Made by a program: the position numbers and the translations under genes. Below are positions 42,404 through 51,161 of a stretch of DNA of 64,000 nucleotides, piece after piece. The notes beneath the pieces were generated by a model, which saw only the letters and a program-made list of their open reading frames with translations, ran no database searches and was not told the origin of the DNA. Numbering within the stretch: position 1 is the stretch's first letter; each line of letters begins with the position of its first letter. Source of the DNA: Paraperibacillus marinus (GTDB lineage: Bacteria > Bacillota > Bacilli > Bacillales > DSM-1321); assembly GCF_046237605.1 (NCBI RefSeq), contig NZ_CP143542.1:1612001-1676000 (forward strand), read 5' to 3'.

Positions 42404-43531
42404 ATGCAGATAAAAGCGATTGAACCAACGCCAAGCCCAAATACCATGAAAATCATTCTGGATGAAGAACTGCCATATGGCAAAAGCAATAATTACAAAG
42501 CAGAGAATGCTTCTGAGGCTCCTGGGATCGTCCAGGAACTGCTGGGCATTGAAGGTGTCAAAGGAGTATACCATGTTGCTGATTTTCTTGCGCTGGAGCG
42601 GAACGCCAGGTATGACTGGCGGGACATCCTTCAGCATGTAAGGACCATTTTCGGAGAACGCCCGGCCGGGCAGGAGTCGGCAGCAGCGCCCCTTCAGGGA
42701 TTTGGAGAAGTGGATGTACAGGTCCAGATGTTCAAGGACATTCCTATGCAGGTAAAGCTGAAGGATGCTTCGGCAGAAAAAAGATTCGGTCTTCCAGGGC
42801 AGTTTGCTGATGCCCTGGCACATGCCCAGGCTGAAGGAGACAATGTTGTCCTTTTGCGGAAGTGGAAGGATTGGGGTAAGCGGTACGGGGAGCTGGACGA
42901 GATTGGAAAAGAAATCATCGGCGAACTGGTCTCAACTTATACAGAAGCCAAGCTGGGTGAACTGGCTGCAGCCGCACAAAATCCCGAATTAAAAGCCGAA
43001 CATAAAAGGCGGGCAAAAAAGAAACCTGTCCTGGAAGACCTCGATCATCCCGATTGGGAACATCGATACCGGTCGCTTGAAGGAATGGGTGATCCGGAGG
43101 TGGAGGATATTCCGCTGCTTGAGAAGGCACTCACTGATGAGAAAATTTCGATCAGGAGGCAGGGAGTCGTGTATCTCGGCATGATTGAAGATCAAAAAGT
43201 CCTGCCTGCTCTTTATAAAGCCTTGAAGGACAAGGCAGTGACAGTCAGAAGGACAGCCGGGGACTGTTTATCCGACTTGGGTTTCCCTGAGGCAATGGGG
43301 GAGATGGCCGCTGCACTGCAGGATAAGAATAAGCTTGTCCGCTGGCGTGCGGCGATGTTCCTGTATGAGTCAGGCAATGAAAGCGTCCTGCCTGCCCTTC
43401 ATGCTGCTGAAGATGACCCCGAGTTTGAAGTAGCTATGCAGGTCAAAATGGCAATCGACCGCATTGAAAACGGCGAAGAAGCCAAAGGGTCTGTCTGGAA
43501 GCAGATGACAGAGGCCAGGTCAAATAAATAA
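42404..43531 (+). CDS. ypgR: Nfu-N and HEAT-repeat protein YpgR (CvfC-like)
   Basis: The 375-residue protein starts with an Nfu/NifU N-terminal domain (EPTPSPNTMKIILDEELPYG...IEGVKGVYHVADFLALER). It ends with PBS-lyase-type HEAT repeats (RRQGVVYLGMIEDQKVLPALYKALKDK, RRTAGDCLSDLG, RWRAAMFLYESGNESVLPAL). The Staphylococcus aureus homologue is called conserved virulence factor C. The molecular role is unknown; the domain mix suggests a scaffold near Fe-S biology. The start has an aaggaggg site, 18 bases after the ABC-F gene. Confidence 0.9.
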   Translation: MQIKAIEPTPSPNTMKIILDEELPYGKSNNYKAENASEAPGIVQELLGIEGVKGVYHVADFLALERNARYDWRDILQHVRTIFGERPAGQESAAAPLQGFGEVDVQVQMFKDIPMQVKLKDASAEKRFGLPGQFADALAHAQAEGDNVVLLRKWKDWGKRYGELDEIGKEIIGELVSTYTEAKLGELAAAAQNPELKAEHKRRAKKKPVLEDLDHPDWEHRYRSLEGMGDPEVEDIPLLEKALTDEKISIRRQGVVYLGMIEDQKVLPALYKALKDKAVTVRRTAGDCLSDLGFPEAMGEMAAALQDKNKLVRWRAAMFLYESGNESVLPALHAAEDDPEFEVAMQVKMAIDRIENGEEAKGSVWKQMTEARSNK

Positions 43532-43542
43532 TGGGTATTTGG

Positions 43543-43572
43543 AGAGATGGCAGCCTGCCATCTCTTTTTTTG
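43543..43572 (+). terminator. terminator of ypgR
   Basis: agagatggcag and ctgccatctct form a perfect stem with a one-base loop core and are followed by a T run. Confidence 0.9.
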
Positions 43573-43691
43573 CTTTTCTGCTTTAAAACATTTGTCCGTT
43601 AAATCAAAAATATATCTTAATTATGTGAAAATTATTGAAATTTTACTGATCAAAGTCTATAGTGGTAAGAAAAACAAAAGGGGAGACTGCT

Positions 43692-45413
43692 ATGCAAAAG
43701 GATCTGAGGATAAAAAGCAAGGTTTTTAGTGAAGGGGAAACGAAGATGCCCAATCGCGCAATGCTCAGGGCCGTCGGGTTCACTGATGAAGATTTCAAGA
43801 AACCTATGATTGGCATTGCAAGTACCTGGAGTGAAGTGACTCCATGCAATATACATATTGATGAGTTGGCACGCCACGCAAAGAAGGGCGCCAGGGAAGC
43901 CGGCGGTGCTCCAATGATTTTTAATACGATTACTGTATCTGATGGAATTTCAATGGGAACTGAAGGCATGAGATATTCGCTTCCAAGCAGGGACTTGATT
44001 GCAGATTCCATTGAAACGGTGGTCGGCGGGGAGAGCCTTGACGGTTTTGTGGCAATCGGCGGCTGTGACAAAAATATGCCGGGATGCATGATGGCAATTG
44101 CCAGGATCAACCTGCCTGCCGTATTTGTGTATGGCGGCACAATCAAACCGGGTAAATTAAAGGGGGAGGACATCGACATCGTCTCTGCGTTTGAGGGAGT
44201 CGGAAAATTCAACTCGGGGGCACTCGATGAAGGGGGCCTTCATCAAATCGAATGCCACGCCTGCCCTGGATCCGGTTCTTGCGGCGGCATGTATACCGCT
44301 AATACAATGGCAAGTGCCATAGAAGCATTGGGAATGAGCCTGCCAGGCAGCTCTTCCAATCCGGCAGAGACACCTGAAAAGAGTGAAGACTGCTTCAAGG
44401 CCGGACAGGCTGTCTATGCACTGCTTGAAAAAGGGATCTATCCGCGGGATATCCTTACAAAGGATGCATTCCTGAATGCCATCACGGTTGTCATGGCGCT
44501 CGGAGGCTCTACAAACGCCATCCTCCATCTCATGGCGATCGCCCACTCAGCAGAGGTTGATCTGTCGCTGGATGATTTCAACAGACTTCAAAAGAAGGTA
44601 CCTCACATTGCTGACCTTAAACCCAGCGGGAAATACGTTATGCAGGATCTCCATGAAGCGGGAGGTGTCTCTGCGGTCATGAAGGAATTATTGAAAGCAG
44701 GCCTTCTAAACGGAGACTGTTTGACAGTAACGGGGAAAACCCTCGCCGAAAATCTGGCAGAAGCAGAGTCACTGAGGGAGGGACAGAAGGTTATTTTCCC
44801 TGTGGATACACCCCTTCGTGAAGAAGGACCACTAGTTGTGCTGAAAGGAAATCTGGCCCCGGATGGAGCAGTTGCCAAAGTTTCCGGGCTGAAGGTCACG
44901 AATATCACCGGACCGGCAAAGGTATTTGATGATGAACCTAGTGCAGCCGATGCAATTCTCAGGGGAGATATCGCCGCGGGGGACGTAGTGGTCATCCGCT
45001 ATGAAGGACCAAAGGGCGGACCCGGCATGCCTGAGATGCTTTCCATTTCCGGGATACTGGTCGGAAAAGGACTTGGCGAATCAGTGGCTTTGCTGACGGA
45101 TGGCCGGTTCTCTGGAGGATCGCACGGATTCGTCATCGGGCATATCGCCCCGGAAGCCCAGTCCGGCGGACCGATTGCATTGATTGAGACAGGGGATATC
45201 ATCCGTATTGACAGCGTAACTCAGGAGCTGAATGTGGAAGTATCCGAGGAGGAGTTTGCGCGTCGCCGGGAATCCTGGCAGCCGCCTAAGCTTACGGCAA
45301 GGGGAAGCCTCGCCAAGTATGCCCGTCTGGTTTCCTGTGCTTCAAAAGGAGCTGTGACCGATTATTTTGAGGAAGAGACAGCAGTAAGAAATTTTGCTGC
45401 TTCCAAGTCATAA
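43692..45413 (+). CDS. ilvD: dihydroxy-acid dehydratase
   Basis: The 573-residue enzyme catalyses the fourth step of valine, leucine and isoleucine synthesis. Cysteines for the Fe-S cluster are in TPCNIH, GCDKNMPGC and CPGSGSCGGMY. The C-terminal half has GLGESVALLTDGRFSGG and the PEAQSGGPIALI segment. The ATG at 43692 has an aggggag site. The upstream region holds an inverted A/T repeat, aaaatt-attg-aaatttt (43628-43644), a weak resemblance to a CodY box; CodY control is inference. Confidence 0.96.
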   Translation: MQKDLRIKSKVFSEGETKMPNRAMLRAVGFTDEDFKKPMIGIASTWSEVTPCNIHIDELARHAKKGAREAGGAPMIFNTITVSDGISMGTEGMRYSLPSRDLIADSIETVVGGESLDGFVAIGGCDKNMPGCMMAIARINLPAVFVYGGTIKPGKLKGEDIDIVSAFEGVGKFNSGALDEGGLHQIECHACPGSGSCGGMYTANTMASAIEALGMSLPGSSSNPAETPEKSEDCFKAGQAVYALLEKGIYPRDILTKDAFLNAITVVMALGGSTNAILHLMAIAHSAEVDLSLDDFNRLQKKVPHIADLKPSGKYVMQDLHEAGGVSAVMKELLKAGLLNGDCLTVTGKTLAENLAEAESLREGQKVIFPVDTPLREEGPLVVLKGNLAPDGAVAKVSGLKVTNITGPAKVFDDEPSAADAILRGDIAAGDVVVIRYEGPKGGPGMPEMLSISGILVGKGLGESVALLTDGRFSGGSHGFVIGHIAPEAQSGGPIALIETGDIIRIDSVTQELNVEVSEEEFARRRESWQPPKLTARGSLAKYARLVSCASKGAVTDYFEEETAVRNFAASKS

Positions 45414-45487
45414 ATCCGTTTCATTGATATCACTGCTTAGAATATAGTATGCTATGGGTACTAATTCATTGCAGGAGGTTAAAATCT

Positions 45488-45925
45488 ATGTCTATGGCAT
45501 ATGAAGAATATATGAAACAGCTTGTCAAACCGATGAGGGAAGAACTGTCTGGCCAAGGATTCGAGGAGCTTCTATCACCCGGACAGGTTGAAGAATTCAT
45601 GGAGAATAACGAAGGGACAGCACTGATTGTCGTAAACTCGGTGTGCGGATGCGCAGCAGGCCTTGCGAGGCCGTCAGCCGTTGAGGCTGTCCATCAGTCA
45701 GAAGCGAAGCCGGCTAAGCTCGCTACGGTTTTTGCCGGTCAGGACAAGGAAGCCACCGCAGCGATGCGCGAATATTTTAAAGGCATTGAACCATCATCTC
45801 CTTCTATGGCTCTGGTCAAGGGCAGGGAGGTTGTCCATTTCATTCCCCGTCATGATATTGAAGACCACTCGGTGGAAGAGATAACAGAAAACTTATTAAA
45901 TGCATTTAATCAGCACTGCAGATAG
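45488..45925 (+). CDS. brxA: bacilliredoxin BrxA
   Basis: The 145-residue protein is a DUF1094 bacilliredoxin with the CGC active site at C53-C55 (NSVCGCAAGLARP). It removes bacillithiol from proteins under oxidative stress. B. subtilis BrxA (YphP) has the same length and also follows ilvD. The ATG at 45488 has a gcaggagg site; longer starts overlap the intergenic region and lack a site. It implies the organism makes bacillithiol. Confidence 0.95.
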   Translation: MSMAYEEYMKQLVKPMREELSGQGFEELLSPGQVEEFMENNEGTALIVVNSVCGCAAGLARPSAVEAVHQSEAKPAKLATVFAGQDKEATAAMREYFKGIEPSSPSMALVKGREVVHFIPRHDIEDHSVEEITENLLNAFNQHCR

Positions 45926-45985
45926 GGGATGCTCCGGCATTCTCTATTTCTTTGCCTAAAATCAGACTTTAGGGGAGTTAACAGG

Positions 45986-46762
45986 ATGATTGTTACCACG
46001 GGCGGAAGAACGAGCGAGGCTTGTATTGCAGAAGCGAAAAAAACAGCAGCCGGCCTCGGGGCGTCTTTCATAGAAAGGAAGAAAAAGCCCATTGCCTTGC
46101 TCAAAGAAGAATATCAGGATCATTGCCTGGTGATTGGCCGTGACAGGTGGGAGCTTTACCATAGAGAGGCTGATGAGCCGTTTTTCTTTCATCCCAATAT
46201 GGCTATGCTCAGACTGAAAAGGATACAAAATGGAAGCGTTGACCCGTTCGCAGAAGCAGCAGGGCTGACCGCGGGGATGACATTCGTTGACTGCACACTG
46301 GGCCTCGCAAGTGACTCGATCATTGCCAGCTGGATTACTGGGGATGAGGGACGGGTCATAGGGATAGAAGAGAATAAATACCTTGCCTGTCTGGTGGAAC
46401 ATGGCTTAAAAAATTGGCGGAGCAGGGATAGCGGCCTGAATGTGGCGATGGAGAGAATACAGGTAAAGACGGGAAATCATCTGGATATATTGAAGAAGCT
46501 TGAAACCAATAGTGTGGATGTAGTCTATTTCGACCCTATGTTTGAAGAGACAATCGCTGAATCCAGCGGGATAAGACCGCTCGTGCAGTTTGCAGAATCT
46601 GCACCTCTGACGCGTGCTGCCGTACAGGAGGCTGTGAGAGCGGCATCTGTCCGGGTGGTGCTTAAGGACCATTTTAGAAGCAGCAGTTTTGAAGAGTTCG
46701 GTTTTAAGACAATTAAGAGAAAGTCAGCAAAATTTCACTATGGAATCATAGAAGCTCATTAA
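45986..46762 (+). CDS. ypiP: YpiP, class I SAM-dependent methyltransferase (RsmJ-related)
   Basis: The 258-residue protein has a Rossmann methyltransferase core. Motif I is VDCTLGLASDSIIASW, the acidic loop is IGIEENKYLA, and VVYFDPMFE resembles the catalytic region of RsmJ-type rRNA methyltransferases. The target is not known. The ATG at 45986 is eight bases after an aggggag site. The position after brxA matches B. subtilis ypiP. Confidence 0.88.
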   Translation: MIVTTGGRTSEACIAEAKKTAAGLGASFIERKKKPIALLKEEYQDHCLVIGRDRWELYHREADEPFFFHPNMAMLRLKRIQNGSVDPFAEAAGLTAGMTFVDCTLGLASDSIIASWITGDEGRVIGIEENKYLACLVEHGLKNWRSRDSGLNVAMERIQVKTGNHLDILKKLETNSVDVVYFDPMFEETIAESSGIRPLVQFAESAPLTRAAVQEAVRAASVRVVLKDHFRSSSFEEFGFKTIKRKSAKFHYGIIEAH

Positions 46763-46910
46763 AAGGAGCTTTATCATAATACAGTAAAGTCCAGGGGGAA
46801 AAAAGTGTTTTTTCTTCGGGCTTTGCTATGCCATTGATCCTGATTCTCTTGCCCTGGCTTTCAGCCAGATTCCAGCGCTGGATCGGAATGGCGGGTGAAT
46901 ATGCCATTTC
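46763..46910 (+). other. intergenic segment after ypiP
   Basis: No gene is seen. A purine-rich stretch (agtccagggggaaaaaag) and T-rich patches lie just after ypiP but do not make a clean terminator. Confidence 0.4.
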
Positions 46911-47040
46911 GTCTAGTAAACCAGTCAGTTCCGCGAGTAATTTCTTTAATCGCCGAGTAAATACGCCGGTACAGAAAGTAAAATAGAGATTCCGGCGAGT
47001 AAAGGCCTGAGATCCGCGAGCAAGCGGCATCGGGAGTAGT
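46911..47040. repeat. second AGTAA array with 20-21-bp spacing
   Basis: AGTAA occurs at 46915, 46936, 46956, 46977 and 46998, with one-mismatch copies at 47019 (agcaa) and 47035 (agtag). Intervals are 21, 20, 21, 21, 21 and 16. The preceding bases (ccgcg, cgccg, ccggcg) resemble those of the array at 35549. The copies are more diverged from each other than in the first array. Confidence 0.85.
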
Positions 47041-47281
47041 TCTGATGCTTTTCTGGCAGTAGAATTTGAGTGCTCTTGATGAAAATATAGTTTAAAGAGG
47101 GGAAAAGCAGCAGAAAATTTTGAGATTTTATAAAAATACTTTATTATATCTCTCAAGCGGGTCTGCTCCATCCCTTTAGCTTGGACCCTTATGTAAAATT
47201 TATCTGCCTGTAAATAGGGGTATATTCAGCCATAAAAAAGGATGTCCCAAACATTAAACTGTACCCCTTGTAAAGGGCATT

Positions 47282-47953
47282 TTAAAAAAAGCTGGCTGCT
47301 TTAAGTAGATGATCTCTGTATTCGGCAGGGGTCATCTTTTTCATATTCCACTGATATCTGTAGTAATTGTAGTATTGGATGGCAGCTTTCACTTCTTGTT
47401 TAAGCTCTTCTAAGGTTTCACATGATTTTATATCAGCCAGATCCTTAAAATGACCAAAGAAGGATTCCTGTGGGGCGTTGTCCCAACAGTTTCCCCTCCT
47501 AGACATGGATTGTCCCAATCTTAATTTTTTTACCAGCTTCTGATAGGCAGGGCTGGTATAGTGACCTCCCTGATCAGAGTGTATATAGGCTCCTTTAGAC
47601 AGTTTGATTCTCCTGTTTTTCTTTAACTTCTTTAGTGTATCGGTAGCGATATCAAGAGTAACCCGATCAGATACCTGATGAGCTAAGACTTCATTGGTGG
47701 AAGCGTCAATAATGGTTGATAAATACGCCCTTTTTCCTTTTCCGAAATATAGGTAGGTGATGTCTGTAAGGAGGACATTGTAGGGGGTTCCCTGCTTGAA
47801 TTGTTTTTTGAAATTGTACGCTTTCAAAATCAGGTCCCGAAGGGTCTCGTCCTTTATCTCCCGCCCCTGCCTTCTCTCGACTTGTTTAGCGGAAAAGTAA
47901 TTATAGTACCCCTGACGGGACACACCAGCTATTTTACAGAGGTGTGAAACCAT
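47282..47953 (-). pseudogene. IS transposase OrfB with 63-residue in-frame deletion
   Basis: The frame matches OrfB of the first copy but joins YNFKK directly to QFKQGTPY, removing 63 residues of the HTH_21 region before the DDE core. The DDE residues themselves remain (LLTDITYL, SDQGGHY, PQESFF). One T missing at the stop adds SFF to the end. The frame is open, yet loss of the linker domain probably abolishes transposition. Confidence 0.85.
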
Positions 47954-48018
47954 TCCTGTCAGCTTGTATTTCTCGATGACGGAATGAATGAGGTTGAATT
48001 TCTGGTCGGCCGATAACT

Positions 48019-48435
48019 TTATTTCTTTTTCATCCCCCTTTCGGCGAATCGTATCTTTTTTAACAGCTCGTTTTCTGCTTTCAACAGGTTAGTTTCTGCC
48101 TCTAGCCTGGCATATTTTTCTTCAATAGAAAGCTCTCTTTCCCTTGGTCTGCCTGAGTTTCCTGCCCTTGTGTCACGAAGTCCTTGAATCCCGTGGATAC
48201 GATAAACATCTCGCCACCTTCTGGCAGAAGACTCGATCCGTTTGATTCCTAATACGTCGCTATCGAACCCACAGTCTTCAAATATTTCTCTAGGAAACTT
48301 TCCCAGATTAATCTGAGTTATAAAGTGCTCCTTAAAATCATCTGAATAAGTAATACCTTTGGGACTTATTGATTTTACATTGGGATTTTCAGCTAGCAGT
48401 TCAATCTCTTTTTCCGAAAATAATTTTCTACTCAT
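48019..48435 (-). CDS. IS3-family transposase OrfA, second copy
   Basis: The 138-residue product differs from the first copy only at N for Y in ENPNVKS and V for A in RWRDVYR. The helix-turn-helix and leucine-zipper-like parts are intact, so this copy could still make OrfA, which often acts as an inhibitor or DNA-binding partner in IS3 elements. Confidence 0.9.
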   Translation of the reverse strand: MSRKLFSEKEIELLAENPNVKSISPKGITYSDDFKEHFITQINLGKFPREIFEDCGFDSDVLGIKRIESSARRWRDVYRIHGIQGLRDTRAGNSGRPRERELSIEEKYARLEAETNLLKAENELLKKIRFAERGMKKK

Positions 48436-48551
48436 ACTCTCTCTCCCGCACTACTTTTTAGTCTATTCTACATAAAAAGACCCTGTGCAGTAGACTTTTT
48501 TTAATATGTCTACTACACAGGGTACAGTTTACATTGTGGGACATCCTTTTT

Positions 48552-48623
48552 TTAATCGGTGACCGTCAGGAAGCAAAAATAAAATAACATTAGAAAGCTG
48601 ATTATTGCCAGAACGATATCCAT
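48552..48623 (-). CDS. possible 23-residue hydrophobic peptide at the IS edge
   Basis: On the minus strand an ATG six bases after a perfect gaggagg site opens a 23-residue, strongly hydrophobic frame (MDIVLAIISFLMLFYFCFLT). The stop codon lies six bases outside the IS end. It may be an intact membrane micropeptide or the stump of a longer gene cut by the insertion. Confidence 0.4.
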   Translation of the reverse strand: MDIVLAIISFLMLFYFCFLTVTD

Positions 48624-48810
48624 GGCCATCCTCCTCAAGTATCTTTTCAAATATGTACGTTTTATGAAGAAAAGCAGGTTATTCAATTCTTTTTACCAAT
48701 ATTCAGTTTTTTGAAACCTTTTTTTCTGCAATATCGTATATAATGTGAATATCCAGCCAAATTATTCACTTACCGTTTAAAGATCAGCGCGGCAGAAAAG
48801 GAGGTCCTGC

Positions 48811-49413
48811 ATGCAATTACAGAGATGGATTAAAAAGAGTCTGGTGATCCTTATTTCGCTTCTGACCTTTGGTACAATCACCCCTTCAGAATTCCATTGG
48901 CTGCAGGAAGCGAATGCCAGTAAAGGGCAGGGCCAGAATAAGGACTCTTTTGCCGAATCCAACAGAAAAGCTGAAGTGGAGTCGAGCATTTATTATTCAC
49001 GTGATGAACTCATCCAAACCTTTCAGCAACAGGCAGAAATGATCAGCTATCAGAAGTTTGGCACTAAAATAAAGCCGAGGATTGAGAAGGAATTCAAGGA
49101 AGTGATCCTTCCAAGAATGGAACTGGCCATTGGCCAAATTTCCTCTGACCTTTCTGATGAAGAGCTTCAAAACCTGGAAATCACAGAAAACCCGGCAGGC
49201 GGCAGCGGTGAGAGGATTTTTAACATCACCAGCAGAACATCCGGAAAAACATTGGTGAAATTCCACGTGCGCAGGGAACAGCCCCCGCTTGAGGGCTACT
49301 GGTTTAATTTCCACTATCACACAGCAAAGGATCAATTTGCATCCCATCATGACCTTGGGAAGATTTACTGGGATAAAAACACCCCTCCTAATTGGAATAC
49401 AGCCGCACATTAA
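48811..49413 (+). CDS. ypjP: YpjP-like secreted protein
   Basis: The 200-residue protein has an N-terminal signal peptide or anchor (KKSLVILISLLTFGTITPS) and a soluble extracellular part ending in WFNFHYHTAKDQFASHHDLGKIYWDKNTPP, which I associate with Bacillus YpjP. Function unknown. The start has a perfect aaaggaggtcc site. Its neighbours ypiP and thyA match B. subtilis order, with the IS inserted between ypiP and ypjP. Confidence 0.88.
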   Translation: MQLQRWIKKSLVILISLLTFGTITPSEFHWLQEANASKGQGQNKDSFAESNRKAEVESSIYYSRDELIQTFQQQAEMISYQKFGTKIKPRIEKEFKEVILPRMELAIGQISSDLSDEELQNLEITENPAGGSGERIFNITSRTSGKTLVKFHVRREQPPLEGYWFNFHYHTAKDQFASHHDLGKIYWDKNTPPNWNTAAH

Positions 49414-49448
49414 AAAGGAGTGCTGCCGCCGGCAGACTCCTTTTTTAA
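49412..49448 (+). terminator. terminator of ypjP
   Basis: aaaaaggagt pairs with actccttttt around an inner ctgcc/ggcag stem and is followed by T. It begins at the ypjP stop. Confidence 0.85.
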
Positions 49449-49494
49449 TACGTTTGCGAGTCCCCGGGGGAAGTAAATGCAAGCTTCCTTGGCC

Positions 49495-49740
49495 TCAGTC
49501 TGAATTTCCCCTGCCCATGATGAGAAGCCTGTGCGCCAAAAGGAATACTATGAAGAATATAGCAGGTATGCAGATGATGACAAGAAGTGGTTCTCCTATG
49601 GAAAAAAGCATCATGCTGAATACCACTGCAAATATGCCCAGATCAAGATAGACGAAAAGGCTGGATCCCCAGACTTCAAATACATCAGCGGCCAATTCAG
49701 GATCCCGCTGCAGCAATTCTTGCTTGTTATATATTCTCAT
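49495..49740 (-). CDS. small two-span membrane protein
   Basis: The 81-residue protein has a soluble N-terminus (RIYNKQELLQRDPELAADVFEVWG) and two hydrophobic helices at about residues 30-45 and 53-72. The ATG at 49740 has an aggtgg site six bases upstream; the GTG at 49749 is less suitable. It lies divergently upstream of thyA. No family is recognised. An overlapping plus-strand frame is the non-coding 5' extension of thyA. Confidence 0.7.
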   Translation of the reverse strand: MRIYNKQELLQRDPELAADVFEVWGSSLFVYLDLGIFAVVFSMMLFSIGEPLLVIICIPAIFFIVFLLAHRLLIMGRGNSD

Positions 49741-49834
49741 TACATCCACCTTCGCTCCTTAAGTACTCATGTATATGAGAAAGAAGGCCGAAGTGTCACA
49801 GTGGGACGAATAACTAAAAGTTACAAGTTTCCAT

Positions 49835-49862
49835 CTGGCACGATTTCCATTAGTATTATACT
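49835..49862 (+). promoter_or_regulatory. candidate sigma-A promoter of thyA
   Basis: CTGGCA and TATACT are spaced by 16 bases, 41 bases before the thyA start. The -10 is good and the -35 fair. Confidence 0.45.
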
Positions 49863-49902
49863 AGAAGAAATAATGGATTTCCGCATGGGGAAAGGAGCAA
49901 AT

Positions 49903-50859
49903 ATGAGCCAAAGTGAACTTACATATCTAGGTCTGTGCAGCCACATTCTGGAACAGGGGATTAAAAAGGAAGACAGAACAGGAACAGGCACCCTGTCTAT
50001 TTTCGGCCACCAGATGCGCTTTAATCTGGAGGAGGGGTTTCCGCTTCTCACTACAAAAAGGATCCCATTCAGGCTGATTGCAAGTGAGCTCTTATGGTTT
50101 ATTAAGGGAGACACCAATATACGCTACCTGCTTCAGCATAATAATAATATCTGGAACGAATGGGCGTTCAAGAAATGGGTTGAAAGCTCTGAGTACAGCG
50201 GCCCTGATATGACGAATTTCGGAATCAGGTCACAGGCAGATGCTGAATTCAACAAAATTTATTCCGGACAGATGGAGATTTTCAAGAAAAGAATTCTGGA
50301 AGACGGCGTATTTGCTAGTAGGTATGGAGAACTGGGTTCTGTATACGGGAAACAATGGAGAGAATGGGAAACAGCTAAGGGAGGGGCTGTGGACCAGCTG
50401 AAGGACGTGGTTGAATCCATAAAAAATAATCCGGATTCCAGGCGCTTGATCGTTTCAGCCTGGAATCCCGGGGACATACCGGGCATGGCCCTGCCTCCAT
50501 GCCATACCATGTTTCAATTTTATGTATCAGAGGGCAGGCTGTCCTGCCAGCTGTACCAGAGAAGCGGGGACGTATTCCTGGGCATCCCGTTCAATATCGC
50601 AAGCTATGCCCTGCTTACTCATTTAATAGCCCATGAGTGTGGCCTGAAGCCGGGTGAATTCATCCACACTATTGGAGATGCACATCTTTATGTGAATCAT
50701 ATGGATCAAGTGAAGGAACAGCTGAGCCGGGAACCCAGACAGCTTCCGTCCTTGTTCCTAAACGAAGAAGTTAAGTCAGTGTTTGATTTTGAAATGGAAG
50801 ACATCAGGATCGATGGCTATCAGCCGCATGGCCCGATCAAAGCCCCGGTTGCAGTATGA
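49903..50859 (+). CDS. thyA: thymidylate synthase (long ThyA form)
   Basis: The 318-residue enzyme methylates dUMP to dTMP with methylene-tetrahydrofolate. The catalytic cysteine is C200 in LPPCHTMFQFYV, followed by QLYQRSGDVFLGIPFNIASYALLTHLIAH and HTIGDAHLYVNH. It is the longer Lactobacillus casei-like form with about 50 extra residues in the small domain (WAFKKWVESSEYSGPDM...), unlike 264-residue ThyB. The ATG at 49903 has an aaaggag site. No dfrA gene follows; a terminator does. Confidence 0.96.
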   Translation: MSQSELTYLGLCSHILEQGIKKEDRTGTGTLSIFGHQMRFNLEEGFPLLTTKRIPFRLIASELLWFIKGDTNIRYLLQHNNNIWNEWAFKKWVESSEYSGPDMTNFGIRSQADAEFNKIYSGQMEIFKKRILEDGVFASRYGELGSVYGKQWREWETAKGGAVDQLKDVVESIKNNPDSRRLIVSAWNPGDIPGMALPPCHTMFQFYVSEGRLSCQLYQRSGDVFLGIPFNIASYALLTHLIAHECGLKPGEFIHTIGDAHLYVNHMDQVKEQLSREPRQLPSLFLNEEVKSVFDFEMEDIRIDGYQPHGPIKAPVAV

Positions 50860-50871
50860 CTCTATAATTGC

Positions 50872-50910
50872 AAAAGACTCAGGCTAGCTTTAGCAGCCTG
50901 AGTCTTTTTA
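50872..50910 (+). terminator. terminator of thyA
   Basis: aaaagactcaggct pairs with agcctgagtctttt around a short loop and is followed by T. It may also serve the converging small gene. Confidence 0.9.
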
Positions 50911-50927
50911 GGAAATCTAAACGATTC

Positions 50928-51161
50928 TCATGGTTTTTTACCGTCATATTCCTGCAGTTCTTTTAAAATGAGGCGAAATTCTTCAGGGGTACAGAACTGT
51001 TCTTCCTTGAAATTGTGTGTGATCCATTCGATTAATTCGGATGCTGAATTGAACACTTCCCCGCTCGTATCGCTTTTCCGCACCATATATCTCCCGTTGT
51101 CTTCATCCAGTGTTATTTCTACCGGCATGGCCGAATCCAGTGAACACAGTGAGTATTCCAA
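50928..51161 (-). CDS. hypothetical acidic protein
   Basis: The roughly 77-residue acidic protein has a beta-rich start (PVEITLDEDNGRYMVRKSDTSGEVFNSASELIEWI) and a helical end. It has no signal or membrane segment. The TTG at 51161 is chosen because a gggggtgacc site precedes it by about eight bases; GTG at 51170 is too close. It lies divergently from ilvA. Family unknown. Confidence 0.65.
   Translation of the reverse strand: MEYSLCSLDSAMPVEITLDEDNGRYMVRKSDTSGEVFNSASELIEWITHNFKEEQFCTPEEFRLILKELQEYDGKKP

Larger units (their letters stand above)
47240..48546 (-). mobile_element. IS3-family insertion sequence, internally deleted copy
   Basis: This is the same element as at 8384-9879, in inverted orientation, bounded by ggatgtccc and gggacatcc. 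It lacks 189 bp inside orfB and one base at the orfB stop codon. The frameshift heptamer (48055-48061) and the left-end hairpin (about 48479-48523) are kept. Near-identity to the first copy indicates recent spread. Confidence 0.92.

Noticed and set aside
46746..47171. A 141-codon minus-strand frame over the second AGTAA array
   Set aside because: It runs through the repeat array and the end of ypiP, has no start signal and looks random.
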